From: Anseranas semipalmata
Taxonomy: Eukaryota; Chordata; Aves; Anseriformes; Anseranatidae
NCBI GenBank assembly: GCA_013399115.1
Contig: VXAA01004298.1
Location: 409,460-473,459, forward strand
Length of the DNA stretch: 64,000 nucleotides
Direction of reading: 5' to 3'
A program made the position numbers and the translations under genes. This document shows positions 39,701-51,800 of this stretch, one piece after another; position 1 is the first letter of the stretch, and each line of letters opens with the position of its first letter. Below the pieces are notes generated by a model. It searched no databases. It was not told the DNA's origin and was given only the letters and a program-made list of their open reading frames with translations.

Positions 39701-41350
39701 CTGGTGACAGCAGGTGGTGAACTTTACAGAAGAAATTCAGCTTCTCCCAGCTGTCAGTATCGCACCCATACATTTCATCTCTAGGGAACATTCTTTGTAT
39801 TCACTTTGCCGTAGATGCTTAATGATTGTTCACTTCGTAGAAAAAGTAGGATGTGATTTAAAAGGTAGTGGACATGTTATATTATTTTTAATGGACTCAC
39901 TTTTGACTCTATGCTGTATTCAAGAAATGTGTTTATGTTTGGTTTTAAGAGCTCTGAAAAGAGTCTTTCCGCATGTGATCTGTCAGGAAAGTGGGGTTTA
40001 TTTTCTTGGTAACATACAAAATTGTAGAAAAACAGAGTTTCCTTCTTTAGTTACAGTTACCAAGCAGGAAATGTTAAATAGTTTTCCAAGGGAAGCTCTT
40101 CCCTTTGGAAAGGATATCTGGTTCACCTCTGTCTCAGACAGAAGGAGTTTTTGATAACATAAATGTTCATTTGGATGTCTTGTACTTTATTCTGTTATTT
40201 CTCTTTCCATCCTTCCTCCCTGTAAGAGGTAAGAATTCTGGTGTTGTGGATCTGGCCAGTCATCTGTCTTAGGGGATCAGGAAAAAATGTATGTCAGTCT
40301 AAGACCTGGAGAGAATAATTCTAATGATGCATAATCTGTATGAAAGTCAGGTCCTTGGAGAGTGCAGCCAGGGACAAAGGCAGGCAGAAGGGCAGTTCCT
40401 TGGGTTGGGATGTCATTGGCAAGAGATGCAACCAATGGGAGAAGAGTCAAAAACTTCACCAGGTCGTTACTTCTTATGTGTCCTCTACTTAGTCACTATG
40501 TGGAGAACTTGTGCTGATCGTAAAATCTCTATAGGTGTAACAGCAAATTGACTGAAACTTGTAAGGGTTTGAAATGAAAAGAATCACCAATCTTACCTGG
40601 TAGTGTCAAGTTGCAAATCAGACCATACAAATAGCCCCAGTGCTGGAGACTCCCAGCTACCAGAGATAAATAGCCTTCTGAAGAGTTAGTTCAAGGAAAT
40701 AAAAAATACATACCGTGATTTTTTTTTTGTTACAGAAGAAAGAAAAATAATAAAAAGATAACTTTTCCTCTCTCCTAATTTTATCTGTTAATCTTCTACT
40801 GCAGTAAAAAACTTTGTGTCTTAGAAGTAATGAAAAAGTGATTTTCTCCTGGTAGACAAAATAATCCTGCACTCATAATATCAGACGTTTAATTTAGATC
40901 TTTATTTCACGTGTACCTATATGTTGTCTATTTCAATACAAGGTTATGTCTGCACTTAAAAGCCTGTATGTACATCTGTTTTATTTTGATACTGTATATG
41001 TTTTTAAAGCACTACAAGGGAAATGAAAGAATAATCAAGGTCAGAATTGTAGTTTCCTTTGCCCCTTTGTTCCAGTGGATAATGTGTCTCATTCCACCTG
41101 AAAGTCATTATTGTTGGCACATAACAGGATACTGTATCTCAGACTGCCTTCATTAAGATGTCATCTTTCTTGTAGTTTCTAAATCTAGGCCTGTATTCTT
41201 CAAGTCAAAACAGTATAAAAGCGGGTACTTTAATTCTTTTGGCTCTGCAGCCCAACTCTTTATTTTTGTCTGTTTCATATCTTTCTCAGGAAGCTTATCT
41301 TATTGCCATGAGGAAAGTGTGTCTTGATCTTACCTGGTCTGGTTTAGGTC

Positions 41351-41366
41351 TTTTTTTTTTTTTTTT
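41351..41366 (+). repeat. Poly-T run (16)
   Basis: Sixteen uninterrupted T in intron, about 430 bp before the CpG-rich islet. Confidence 0.95.
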
Positions 41367-41789
41367 AACAAAACAGGAAAAGTATTGCTTAAAATACTCA
41401 GTTACAGTTTCTAATTCAGTGACTGTAATTACAATATACATTGGGAGACCTGTAATTTCCAGTAATTCATATAAATGGGAAAATTAGCCTTGTGACAGAG
41501 TAATTCAAGCATAGATAAAATCTCTTAAATGGCATAGATTGAAAAACGTATGCATTACATATTAAACTGATTACCTGTTACACCAATTATAAGTAATTCA
41601 GCCACTGCCGTAACTTTCAATTTTAAGTATGGTAGATGATGTTTTATAAACAAGAAAAAACTCCAAGATATGTATTAATTGCAACATAATTACAGTGTGT
41701 TAATAGTTGCTGTATATAATGTTGATGGCCTACCATGCAAGAGGTGGACCACCTCACAGAGGAGGTGATAAATAGAAAACACCATGACA

Positions 41790-42250
41790 GTAGCGCCATT
41801 AAATGAGCAGTACAAAAGCTCTCGGTCCCCCAGCGTGGTGTGGGACGTAAGGTATCTGCATAGAATACCAGTGCAGCTGATTTCAAGTATCTCTGTTTGT
41901 TTCTGGTTGGTTGGTTGTTGTGTTGTATGCGTGCATTTAATCATTTCTATAATCATACTCCAAAGATGAATGCTTCTTAAGAAAAATTTAAATTATAGTA
42001 AATCTTGAGGGAGTTGAGATTATGCTGAGATAAGGCCTCATTAGGAGGAAGAGGAGAAATGAATAAATACATATATCGAAAAGCCTGTAAGAGAACGAAG
42101 CCTCTGGTCACCCTGGCATTAGCCCACATGTGATTGATGTTCCATTAGGCGGGTCTCCAGGCTCTCTGAGAGGCTTTCGGGAAGCCAGGATCGCGTGCGT
42201 CTAGGACTTCGTGGTCAGAGGTAGGAGAGGGCGCGTGGGAGAAAGCGTCG
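41790..42250. promoter_or_regulatory. Compact CpG-rich islet inside the intron
   Basis: By eye the 180 bp at 42071-42250 contain 12 CpG dinucleotides, including tcgcgtgcg and ggcgcgtg. A second cluster of four lies at 41793-41847. Most 60-bp lines elsewhere in the window have none or one. An aataaa word at 42061-42067 precedes the dense part, and donor-like strings (cagaggtagga, gggacgtaagg) occur within. It could be a small unmethylated regulatory island, a cryptic promoter, or the remnant of a recent LTR. Nothing in it is coding that I recognise. Confidence 0.4.
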
Positions 42251-43330
42251 TGTCACAAGTTTGTCACCTGTAGTCAGCTACTTACCTTGAACTGTTCAGT
42301 GCTCATGTACCAAAGCAATATATACTAAAGCAAATATAGACCATTACTGGCTGCAAAAATGAAAGAAAATCAAGGATAATCTTTCAGATACTGCTTTATC
42401 TCAAGTTCCAGATACAAATCTGAAACAAAATATGAAAGAATTTACTATGGGATTTGTATTTAATATTTTCACATGCTGTTTTCATAACAGAGTTTTCTCA
42501 GTGTCCCTGCAAACTTTTGTTTGTTTAACCAAAAATTTAATGCACAAAGCACTCAGAAAGGTCAGAAAAACTTAAATGAAGTTCTTAATTAAATACAGAA
42601 GGTATTTTGAATTCATAGAACTGCCTGTTCTTTATCTTGGTGTGGTTGTCATGCTTCCAAAGCCAGTATACTGTATCCTGTGATTTGAGTGTTTTCCCAC
42701 TGCGGGTATGAGAACTTTGATGTGACTTGCTGGATTGAGTCCATGAACTCCTAAAATTGTTTAAGAAATGTTAGGAGTGTAAGTGAAAGCTTGATGCTAG
42801 TCCTTTTCTAGGAAGAGTTCAGTTTTGTTTTTTACTCTGAATTCTAACGATTATTTCCTTTATGCTTTTAAAATCCTGAATCAACTGACAGTGCTGAGCT
42901 TTGTTTCTAATCACCTATCAGGACTTTTAAGTCTTGGGGAATAGATACCAAAGAGAATCCCTTAGAAAGCAGTTCCCACTGGTGGATTACATGTCCGATT
43001 TGGGAGTAGGCTAGCTCTGTTCTTGACAGGCAGTCCTGCAGGAGCTGCCTCCTGTACTTAACAGCCACATAGGAATCAAAGCTTCTGATTCAGTCAGTGG
43101 CTGCAGAGCCAAGGAGGAGCATGAACTTCCTGAAAGTTCTCATCCAGGGAGTCTGTTGTGCACTGAATTTGATTTGGCTGACTGGTTAGAAGATTGGCAA
43201 GAACAGCTTTTGGTTCCGGCTAAATTAATCCATGCAATTTAAAATCATTTCCTCAACATAACTGCAGATTTCAGTTTACTGGGAACTGAACCATAGCTGC
43301 ACTTCTGTTTGATTCCACCTGAAACAAGAA

Positions 43331-43386
43331 ATTATAGTATTATAATAGTAATAATATTACAATAATATTATAATATTATTATAATT
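43331..43386. repeat. AT-rich repeat with perfect 20-bp palindrome
   Basis: The tract consists almost only of attata/aatatt words. Positions 43361-43380 (aataatattataatattatt) equal their own reverse complement, so the segment can form a cruciform or hairpin. A similar unit lies just before it at 43351-43360. Confidence 0.9.
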
Positions 43387-44629
43387 AGTTTATGTGAGTG
43401 ATCTTAAATTTCCTGATAGAAACAATGCACAGTATTTAAAAATAAGAAGAAAAAAAAAAAAGGAAATCACCAGTAACACTATCCCAAGCAATGACTGGTT
43501 CATGGCAAACTATTTTTCTTGTATTTCTCTTCTCATAGTGAATTCACACCATTTATCAGATCAATAATATTAAAATAATTTGTTCTGCATAATATGAGAA
43601 GTCATAGCTATAAATTTTTCTTGACAGATCCTCATGAATCAGGTAGCTTTTTGTTTATCTGTTAACTGTGTTTTGGTTTTGGCGACCTATAATTTGTGTC
43701 TGCTTCCTGGCCTGTTTGTGACACAGGAAGTGTATCTGACCCTTGTCTGGAGCAAACTGATAATCTTGCTTATAAAGAAGAATACTAAGGAAAGTATTTC
43801 TATTCTCAACGTGCTGCATTTTCAGCAGTTATTTCACTCTTGATGTACTAAGTACTTTTTAAACAAAAAGCGTAATGCTTAAATGTAGGAAGAATACATG
43901 CGTTCAGTGTAGATTGAACAGTCTGATTCCATGAATTTGCACAAAGCGCACCACTTCTCTAGCTATACTAAATCTTTATTTGAAACAGTTTTAGCTTGTG
44001 GAACATTTGCAAACAGACCGCTCTAGAGCTGCAGCCAAGTACAGGGCTGTGTCCTACCAGAGCCCAGTTTGACCATGGCTTCATCTGGACATTGGGATTT
44101 TTCCTGTTGGCATTCAAGGTACTTGTTTGGTAACTTTAGTCACATACTGATTTTCTGATGTGTTAATCTGTTTCTTTACCTTCTTCAAAGACAGAAGATG
44201 CAGGTTAGAACAAGCAAATCTTCCTAAGTTCTTTAAATGACACTAGGGAACCTTCTCAGAAGAGAGAGCAAGCACACCTGAAAATTTTAGGACAGCTAAA
44301 CCTTTTCGTTTATTCTTGTCCAACTGCAAGTTTATTGCATTTTGTAACCCGTATATGTATCATACTTAACAAAACGTAGGCTCTTCATTCACAGTAAAAG
44401 GAAAATCTGTCAGTCATATTTTATAAAGGCTGTTTGGAAGAATTTATTGTTTCTCTTACTGCATTAATACTAATGGTTTCATGGACAGCACTGTTCCCAT
44501 TATGCCAAGCTAACTTATTTTGCCCAACCCAATGTACTGATTTTGAAATTCAGAAGTGCTCAGGCTGGAACAGTTGGCTCAGGCCACAGCGTGTTCAAGA
44601 TATGTATTTAATAATATCCAGCAATTATT

Positions 44630-44695
44630 AAAAGAAAACAAACAAAGAAACAAACAAAAACTAAAAGGACAACAAAAAAAAACCCTCTCTGACAG
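44630..44695 (+). repeat. A-rich purine tract upstream of CTNNA3 exon
   Basis: An (AAAC/AAAG)-type low-complexity tract (aaaacaaacaaagaaacaaac ... aacaaaaaaaaacc) ends about 40 bp upstream of the 44735 acceptor. It is A-rich rather than pyrimidine-rich, so the working polypyrimidine tract is the short tttatgtttcag adjacent to the exon. Confidence 0.85.
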
Positions 44696-44734
44696 AGACA
44701 GGTGTTAAGCAAATAATATTATTTTATGTTTCAG

Positions 44735-44916
44735 GCTAAGATGACTCAACTGCCAGAGGCTGAAAAGGAAAAGATAGCTGAGCAAGTGGCTGACTTCAAA
44801 AAAGTCAAGAGTAAGCTTGATGCAGAGATTGAAATATGGGATGATACCAGCAATGACATCATTGTTTTGGCCAAGAGGATGTGTGTGATTATGATGGAGA
44901 TGACTGACTTCACAAG
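44735..44916 (+). CDS. CTNNA3: CTNNA3 internal exon: start of the F-actin-binding domain of alpha-T-catenin
   Basis: This exon encodes 60 codons plus 2 nt, AG of a split Arg codon. It starts A-K-M-T-Q-L-P-E-A-E and runs through KKVKSKLDAEIEIWDD and NDIIVLAKRMCVIMMEM to MTDFTR. IVLAK-x-MC-x-IMMEMTDFTR is nearly invariant in vertebrate alpha-catenins. The TQLPEAEKEKIAEQVADFKK stretch is the alpha-T form; alpha-E and alpha-N have AQLPQE and a different helix. The acceptor is ttttatgtttcag and the donor is AAG|gtaatt. The Met at the third codon is internal and not a translation start. The following intron runs past the window end, and the expected next peptide (GKGPLK-type) was not found up to 64000. 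Arg and Val replace the usual residues around MC in the IMMEM helix, conservative changes that could be lineage-specific. Confidence 0.95.
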
Positions 44917-47656
44917 GTAATTATGCAAAAAATGCTCTTCAGTACTTACAAATTTTGGAGGCCACTGTCATATTGTTATGGCAGGAAACAGTGAGTTTTT
45001 AATGTCAGTTGACAGTGTCTTTACAAAGTTGAGTGGCTAAGCTAATATAATAGCTTTACAACACTAGCTAGTAGTACTGAAATGTTGAAGGGGAGGTTTG
45101 AAGTTTTGAACTATGCTTGTCCTTTTTTATTTATTTGGCTTGTTGGGGGTATTTGCAGATTCTTTGCATTTTATTTCTCCTCTCAATGGAAGGAAAAAAG
45201 TAACAAAATCATCTTGATTTTATGTTGTAGTTCTGTCTCATCTGTTACTCTTCTGCTTGTACCATACCATGCTGTCAAGCATGTAGTATATTCTAGGTGT
45301 GCAAAAAACATACTGTACAGAGCATATGTCTAGTGGTACACCTTCAGAATCATGCATATTTTATAACACATTGCCTACTGTTGTTTTCATCAGACTTGTA
45401 TCATGCTAATTTATGTAGTTCTGGAAAACAAAATGTCCTATTGTAGACTGCTTTCAAAGCTGGTATTTCTCTGCTGACAGTAATTTCTCTGCAATAATTG
45501 CATATGAAACAATCTTAAGTTCAAGAGTTTTTTCTGCCCTGCACTGAATATATATTCAGTAAATTTCATCAAGTGAGTTATACCAAAGGTAAGTAAGTAC
45601 TGATTGTTGTGTGGGTTTTTTTTGTGTGTGTTTTTTGCTTTTGTTTTAAGCTGGTTAGTAATAAAATAGTTGATAGGTAGGTAAGGCCTTAAAACACAAC
45701 CACTCTTGCAAGACATTTCATGTCTCATAAAGTAAGTCCTTTTTATGCAAGATATGAAGAAAAATCTAAGCCTCTTGGACAAATTCTCCAGGAGTATAAA
45801 TTAAGAAAGTTGCATAGAGCTGAACCAGCTAACAAAGCCAAGATCTGGCTAAGGCCTGTTCTTAGGAAGACAGTTGTGTCATTTTATAAAGCTAGCGTGT
45901 TTCAAATTTACCTTCATGTGAGAGAGATTTGAAGAACTGTATGTTGAACTCTGTAATTCTTGGATTCTTTTTAAGAGCATACAATTTGTGTTGAGACCTT
46001 TGTAAAAGAAAATGTTCTGCCTTAAAGTCAGGCTTTACAACTAAAGTCACCTCTCTTACCAGATTACAGTATTGTAAGATGGATTTTGATGATTCTCTTC
46101 CCAATTTTAGGAAATACACTAATCTTTTTACTGCATGGATGTTTAGACTATAGTTTGAGATATGCAAGTATATACAAAATACTCACGTACTGTATGCTTG
46201 ATTCAGTAAGTTTTAAGTTCCTGGGGGTCTTTTGTTAAGTTTCTAGGACTGCAAGTAACAGAAACCAAGGTGTCCCTACTGTGTTGTGTATACAGTAATA
46301 TCTTACTTTTGTACCTTACATAACTTTATCTCACACCATTAGAAAGCGGTATTTGAATATGTCCACGTATGTTTTCAAGTCAGTTCTCTTATGGGTCTTT
46401 TTACCTGTTGCACACTCCAAAACACTGGCAGAGAAGAGATAACAGTATAGCAGCCATGCCTCTCCAGAGGAAGCATATGCCTATCTCTCTAACCCAATGT
46501 CCTCTTTAGGGTAATTTTGTTCCACATTTTTTCATTTATTTAAAAACAATTCAGTCCTGTGTTTTTACAAATAAACAGTTCTTTCAAAAGCACTGCAAGG
46601 TTCCTTACCAATAATGTAATTTGAGAATGGTTGGATAGCTTAGAAAAATGTGTGCAGTTGGGACTCTGGATCAATAATGTATCTAAGCCTGTTTATTAGC
46701 AACACAGTTTCTGTAAAAAGCAGCTTTGAAAAATATTAACTTGAAAAGTCATACAACAGCTTTGAATCAACTGCTTAAAGAGTTCTAATGAGCCTTTCTT
46801 AAGACAACTCTGAGTCATATAAGCTCATTGTGCTCTAGTGTAGTTATATAAGTGCTTCAGAGTTCCTTGTTCTATGAAATTGTGTTTTCTTTAATGTCAC
46901 TTCTTTGTAAGCAAGTTCTCTTTTGTTTAAGGTGAACCAAAAGATTCACAGGCCAAGATTTTAAACTGAAGTACAGTACACATAGAGACACTTCCCAGAT
47001 AGTTCCTACATCCCAAATCCAAACTAGCCTCCTCTTAGCCCCCTTAAAAGTCTGTCTCTTCAGATGCCAGTTCTCGTCTATTCTCTTTCATTTAGAATTT
47101 TTCATTTCAACCCATTATTACAATGGAACAATGTCACAAATACTAAAGTGTAAGCAGTGAGTTAAATTAATGGACTGCTTTATGTTTATATAGATTCTTT
47201 CCAGGAGTTATGTTTGCTTAAAAGCTCAGTCACAGAACTGTCTTCAATTTAAAGGAAGAAAACTCATTCACTACAGAGACAGAAGCTATTCCTTTAAAAT
47301 AGTATGTTCCCACACAGCAGTCTCTGTTGAAAAAAAGAGGAAGCTCACAAACAGAACAAATGACTCCTACTTTGAAACTAGCAGGAATAAGTTCTGAATC
47401 AAGTTTTCAAGATATTAATGGTACTTGTGCAGCTATGGCATTTCAGACATCAAAGACCTAAGACCACAAAGGGACTTAGGTGAAACTAAGTGAACCTTAA
47501 CAGCACTTAAAAATGTCTTCAGCCATCATCACATCACACACTGTACTGTAAGACACCAGGAGACTGTACATAAGGAGAATTAAGTAATTCAAAATGAGAC
47601 CTGCACAAAACAAAATGCTGATCATAAAGTCATCTAACATAGCCAAAAGGGAAAAC

Positions 47657-48861
47657 TATCACAGAATCCTCCAGGTTGGAAGAGACCTTCAAGATCACCT
47701 AGTCCAACCTATGACCTAACACTAACAAGCCCTCCACTAGACTATGTCACTAAGTTCTACATCCAAACATCTTCTAAATACATCCAGGGATGGTGAGTCT
47801 ACCACTTCCCTGGACAGCCTGTTCCAATGCCTCACACCCCTTTCAGTAAAGAAATTTTTCCTAATATCTAACCTAAACCTCCCCTGGCGCAACTTCAGCC
47901 CATTCCCCCTCGTCTTATCACTTGACACGTAGGAGAAGAGACCAATGTCCACCTCGCTACAGCCTCCTTTAAGGTACCTGTAGAGAGCGATAAGGTTGCC
48001 CCTGAGCCTCCTCTTCGCCAGACTAAACAACCCCAGCTCCTTCAGCCGCTCCTCATAAGACTTGTTCTCCTGACCCCACACCAGCTTCATTGCCCTTCTT
48101 TGGACCCGCTCCAGCACCTCGATGTCCTTCCTGTAGTGAGGGGCCCAAAACTGAACACAGAACTCGAGGTGCGGCCTCACCAGAGCCGAGTACAAGGAGA
48201 CAATCACTGCCCTAGTCCTGCTGGTCACACTGTTCCTGATACGAGCCAGGATGCTGTTGGCCTTCTTGGCCACCTGAGCANNNNNNNNNNNNNNNNNNNN
48301 NNNNNNNNNNNNNNNNNNNNNNNNNNNNNNNNNNNNNNNNNNNNNNNNNNNNNNNNNNNNNNNNNNNNNNNNNNNNNNNNNNNNNNNNNNNNNNNNNNNN
48401 NNNACTTGCTGAGGGTGCACTCGATCCCTTCATCCAGATCATTGATAAAGATATTGAAGAGAACTGGCCCTAATACTGAGCCCTGGGGGACACCACTAGT
48501 GACTGGCCTCCAACTAGATTTAACTCCATTCACCACGACTCTTTGGGCACGGCCACCCAGCCAGTTTCTAACCCATCGAAGCGTACGCCAGTCCAAGCCA
48601 TGAGCAGCCAGTTTCTTCAGGAGAATGCTGTGGGAAAGGGTGTTTAAAGCCTTACTAAAGTCAAGGTAGACCACATCCACAGCCTTTCCCTCGTCCACTA
48701 AGCGCGTCACTTGGTCATAAAAGGAAATCAGGTTCGTCAAGCAGGACCTGCCTTTCCTAAACCCATGCTGACTGGGCCTGATTGCCCGGTTGCCCTGCAA
48801 ATGCCGCATGATGACACTCAACATAATCTGCTCCATGAGCTTCCCCGACACCAAAGTCAGA
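47657..48861 (-). mobile_element. CR1 LINE with long open RT segments, interrupted by an assembly gap
   Basis: The 3' tail is at 47657-47735 (tcacagaatcctccaggttggaagagacc on the + strand). The - strand then has two long open RT segments. The upstream one (48854-48405) covers [40 protein letters not shown] and [13 protein letters not shown]. The downstream one (48279-47737) covers [37 protein letters not shown] and [19 protein letters not shown], ending LDVELSDIV. No stop interrupts either, so this is the best-preserved CR1 here. The block between them, which should hold the catalytic FADD box, is replaced by Ns. The element is 5'-truncated near 48861 at a point matching the S-L-T-S-V box of RT, so it lacks ORF1, endonuclease and the N-terminal RT. 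It cannot be autonomous. Confidence 0.95.
48281..48403. other. Assembly gap (123 Ns)
   Basis: A run of 123 N lies inside the CR1 copy. The open frames on the two sides are out of phase if the gap is taken as exactly 123 nt. The CR1 RT sequence expected between them is roughly a hundred residues, far more than 41 codons. The gap length is therefore probably nominal rather than measured. Confidence 0.98.
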
Positions 48862-51800
48862 CTATGGACAAAGGAATCCCTTAAATCTCATATCCACTCA
48901 GAAAACAGAATGCTTTCAAAAGCTGAACAAAGAACTGAAATGCTGCTTTGCCGTTCCCCATGATGTATCTGATCAATATACTTTAGTCTCCAAAATCTAA
49001 GCATTTGGAAAACACACATCAAGATTAAGTATGAATGCTCGGTAATGCATTTGAAGGGAAACAGAAATCCACTTAGACAGTAAATGACACAAACAGGGAA
49101 ATCCACTATTTACCTGAGTAGCGCCTGATGTAGCAAACAAGAAATGTCATAATCTTTTATGTCTTCCGTGCCCAAGAGCTTGGAATTATGAGAGCTCAAA
49201 GCCAAAGACAAGCTGGTGCTTGCTGTGGCCTCAGCAGTCTTCATCCCCAGATATTCATGGGGAACTGAGAAAGCCAGCTGTGCTCCTCAACGCTGTCGGC
49301 CACCTTTGATACGGTAACAGGAAGGTGCAGATCCACAGCAGTTCACCTATTCTTTGGATAAATAAAAGTCTTCATTTTACATGACTTTTTCTGGCACCAA
49401 ACAGTAAGTGCTCGTCATTGCAGTTTTACCCCTACCTGTTCTGCAGGTCTGCTGAGATTCCAAGTGCACCATATGAAGAATTTTCTTTTCTTTAAGTGCA
49501 GCTATCACAACCTTTTCAGAAAATGCATCTCATTTGCTATTGGTACTTCATACTTGTTTTGAAAGTGGCACCAACATCAGAGTTAATACTAGAAAAATAG
49601 TAAAACCGGCAAAATAAAGGAAATTAACATGACCTGGAAAAACAAATTAGCAAAAGCATCCCCCCAGAGCTATCCCCACATTATCCTTTTCATAGGCCAA
49701 AATCTAATTCTGTTTATACTGGTAGTATTTACAGAGACTACAACCTAGCCTTACATTTTCTCTCAGTACTTGTCTCGGTTAAGACCCAAAGTACAGCTGC
49801 CAAATCTAGCAAATCTCCACACCTTGTAACAACCACAGTCCTGAGCCTTAATTCAGCAGCTGTTCCCCTCTAGTCTTAGCTTGGGAAAGCAAAAGAGGAG
49901 ACCCAAGAAGAGGGTAGGATGCCAGGATGGCAGTTCTGTGCTTACTAGGAGTTGAAGAGACCATAGGACTAGAAGAGGAGAGGAAAAAAAGATTCCATTC
50001 CTATTCAAGTTCATCCACACAGCTCCTCACCATATCTATTTGATTTGCCCTTCCTGGTGCCCCTTCCTAATTCAGAGTTATCCATCATCCTGCTAGTTTC
50101 TCTTCAACTGCCAGACATTCCTGAAATACTATGGAGCTCTTGCATTGCCCCCTCAAACCCGCTGACCTCTTGGCCTTTTTTTCACCCCTCCTAGCCCTCA
50201 GATTTCTATCACTTCCATTCAGCTCCCCCCACCCATCTGGAAATCATATTTTTCAGCTTAGTCTTCTCCCTGGTCCCCCACCCAGTCTGTCATTGCCAGA
50301 AAACGTGGCAACACATTTATCATTAATATCTTATTAGTGTAGTAATAGTACCTATATTACTACCCCCATGAGCTGATTGGATGCCGTTATGTCTACAGTT
50401 CAACTTTGGGCATGCATACAAATTTCCCCTCTCCTTCCCCTCATTCTCTTATCAGAGGATTCATAGCTCATTATTACTTCAATAAGCAGTTTGGGATCCT
50501 TTTGAGAGTCCACAGGCACTGAATGTTTGCATCTCATAAGAGAAAAAAAAAACAGATTTCTCTTTAGACTTAAGCATTTCATTAAAAATTACCTAAAGAT
50601 GGGAAGTTGTTTTGTCAAAAGCAATTTTGTCCCACCAAGACATAAAGTTATTTGGACCATTCACCTACATGGCAAATTAGGTGAACTCTCCTTAGGGTTC
50701 TATCTTGAAGCTAACCTTTACTTGAACTAACTGCATAAAGACGTTCTTTAAGGTGAATTCATTTCTAAATTAAGTATAATTTAGTTGTGTGCACATATTT
50801 GCATACATTTTATTATACTTGTTTTGATGAACAGAAACGCTAGGATTTACTTGGTACAACATGGTAGATTAGACAGGTAAGATTTTACTGTTAAAATGAG
50901 CAACAGAATTGCATTAGCTGGAGTACTTTAAATGTTAACTAAGATTTTGCAATACTTGCAGGATACTGACTGTCCTGCCAGAACTGCATGTATACTAAGT
51001 AGTAGCCGCAGGCAGTTGTTCCCCTCCAGTAGAAACATGGTCCCTCAGATATGTGATAGTTGAGATAAGTTTAATCATATCCTGTAATGCAGAATCAGCT
51101 GGTATTGCTCATTCCTCCTGAATGTCAGAGCTTCTAAAATGTATACAAATTCAGCTTTCACAAATAAGTGAGGATTTTGAAGGCAAAAATCCAGCACATT
51201 ATCTTCTCCCACCTCAAAAGATTGAGTGGATTTCATGCATGGTACTAGTATGTTTTTATTCATGTGATATTTATGTAGAATAAATCATATGATACCCATG
51301 TGGATGCTCTTGCAGATATGTTGATTGTAAACAGTTTCAGGTGTTTCTGAGGACATACACCAGCAAATATTTAACTAGAAATAGCAATCTCTGTTCTAGT
51401 GGCCTTATTGTTTTGAGGGCCCATTATAATTCTTAAAGGTACTGATTTTTTTGAAGTGCTGAATTCATTCTGCAACAGTAAATTTTTTAAAAGAATTCTT
51501 AAGGAAGACATCTGAATTTGTTAGTTATTTTATACAGCTCTATTTCAAAGTGACAGTCAACTCATGGAATGAAGTAGTGTTGGAACCAAAAGTTCCAAGC
51601 TTTGTTTTCTTCTCTCTAAACACACAGTTTGGCTCTATTAGTCCACAGTCACAGTATTTAGGTATCCAACTTAGCTTGCAAGTTGAATGGATTTTTTTTC
51701 CTGTAGTATGCATAATTAATATAAACAGTATTAAATAAACATGGTAAAATATTCAGGTATAATCTGTTACATATTTTTTGTTAGAAATTATAAAGTCAGA

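Larger units (their letters stand above)
33866..44734 (+). other. CTNNA3: CTNNA3 intron, 10.9 kb
   Basis: It runs from gtatgt at 33866 to gtttcag at 44734, and the exons join in phase 0 as GKTDR/AKMTQLP. It holds a short + strand CR1 3' end (36051), two - strand CR1 copies (38088-38720 and 39057-39700), a CpG-rich islet (41790-42250), an AT-rich palindrome (43361-43380) and a purine-rich A tract (44630-44695) just upstream of the acceptor. I see no other gene. Confidence 0.88.

Noticed and set aside
44726..44749. Met codons near the start of the third exon as a translation start
   Set aside because: They are internal to a phase-0 exon with a good acceptor, and the peptide continues that of the previous exon.
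48100..48603. 167-codon + strand frame across the gap
   Set aside because: Shadow of CR1 and partly made of Ns; not a gene.
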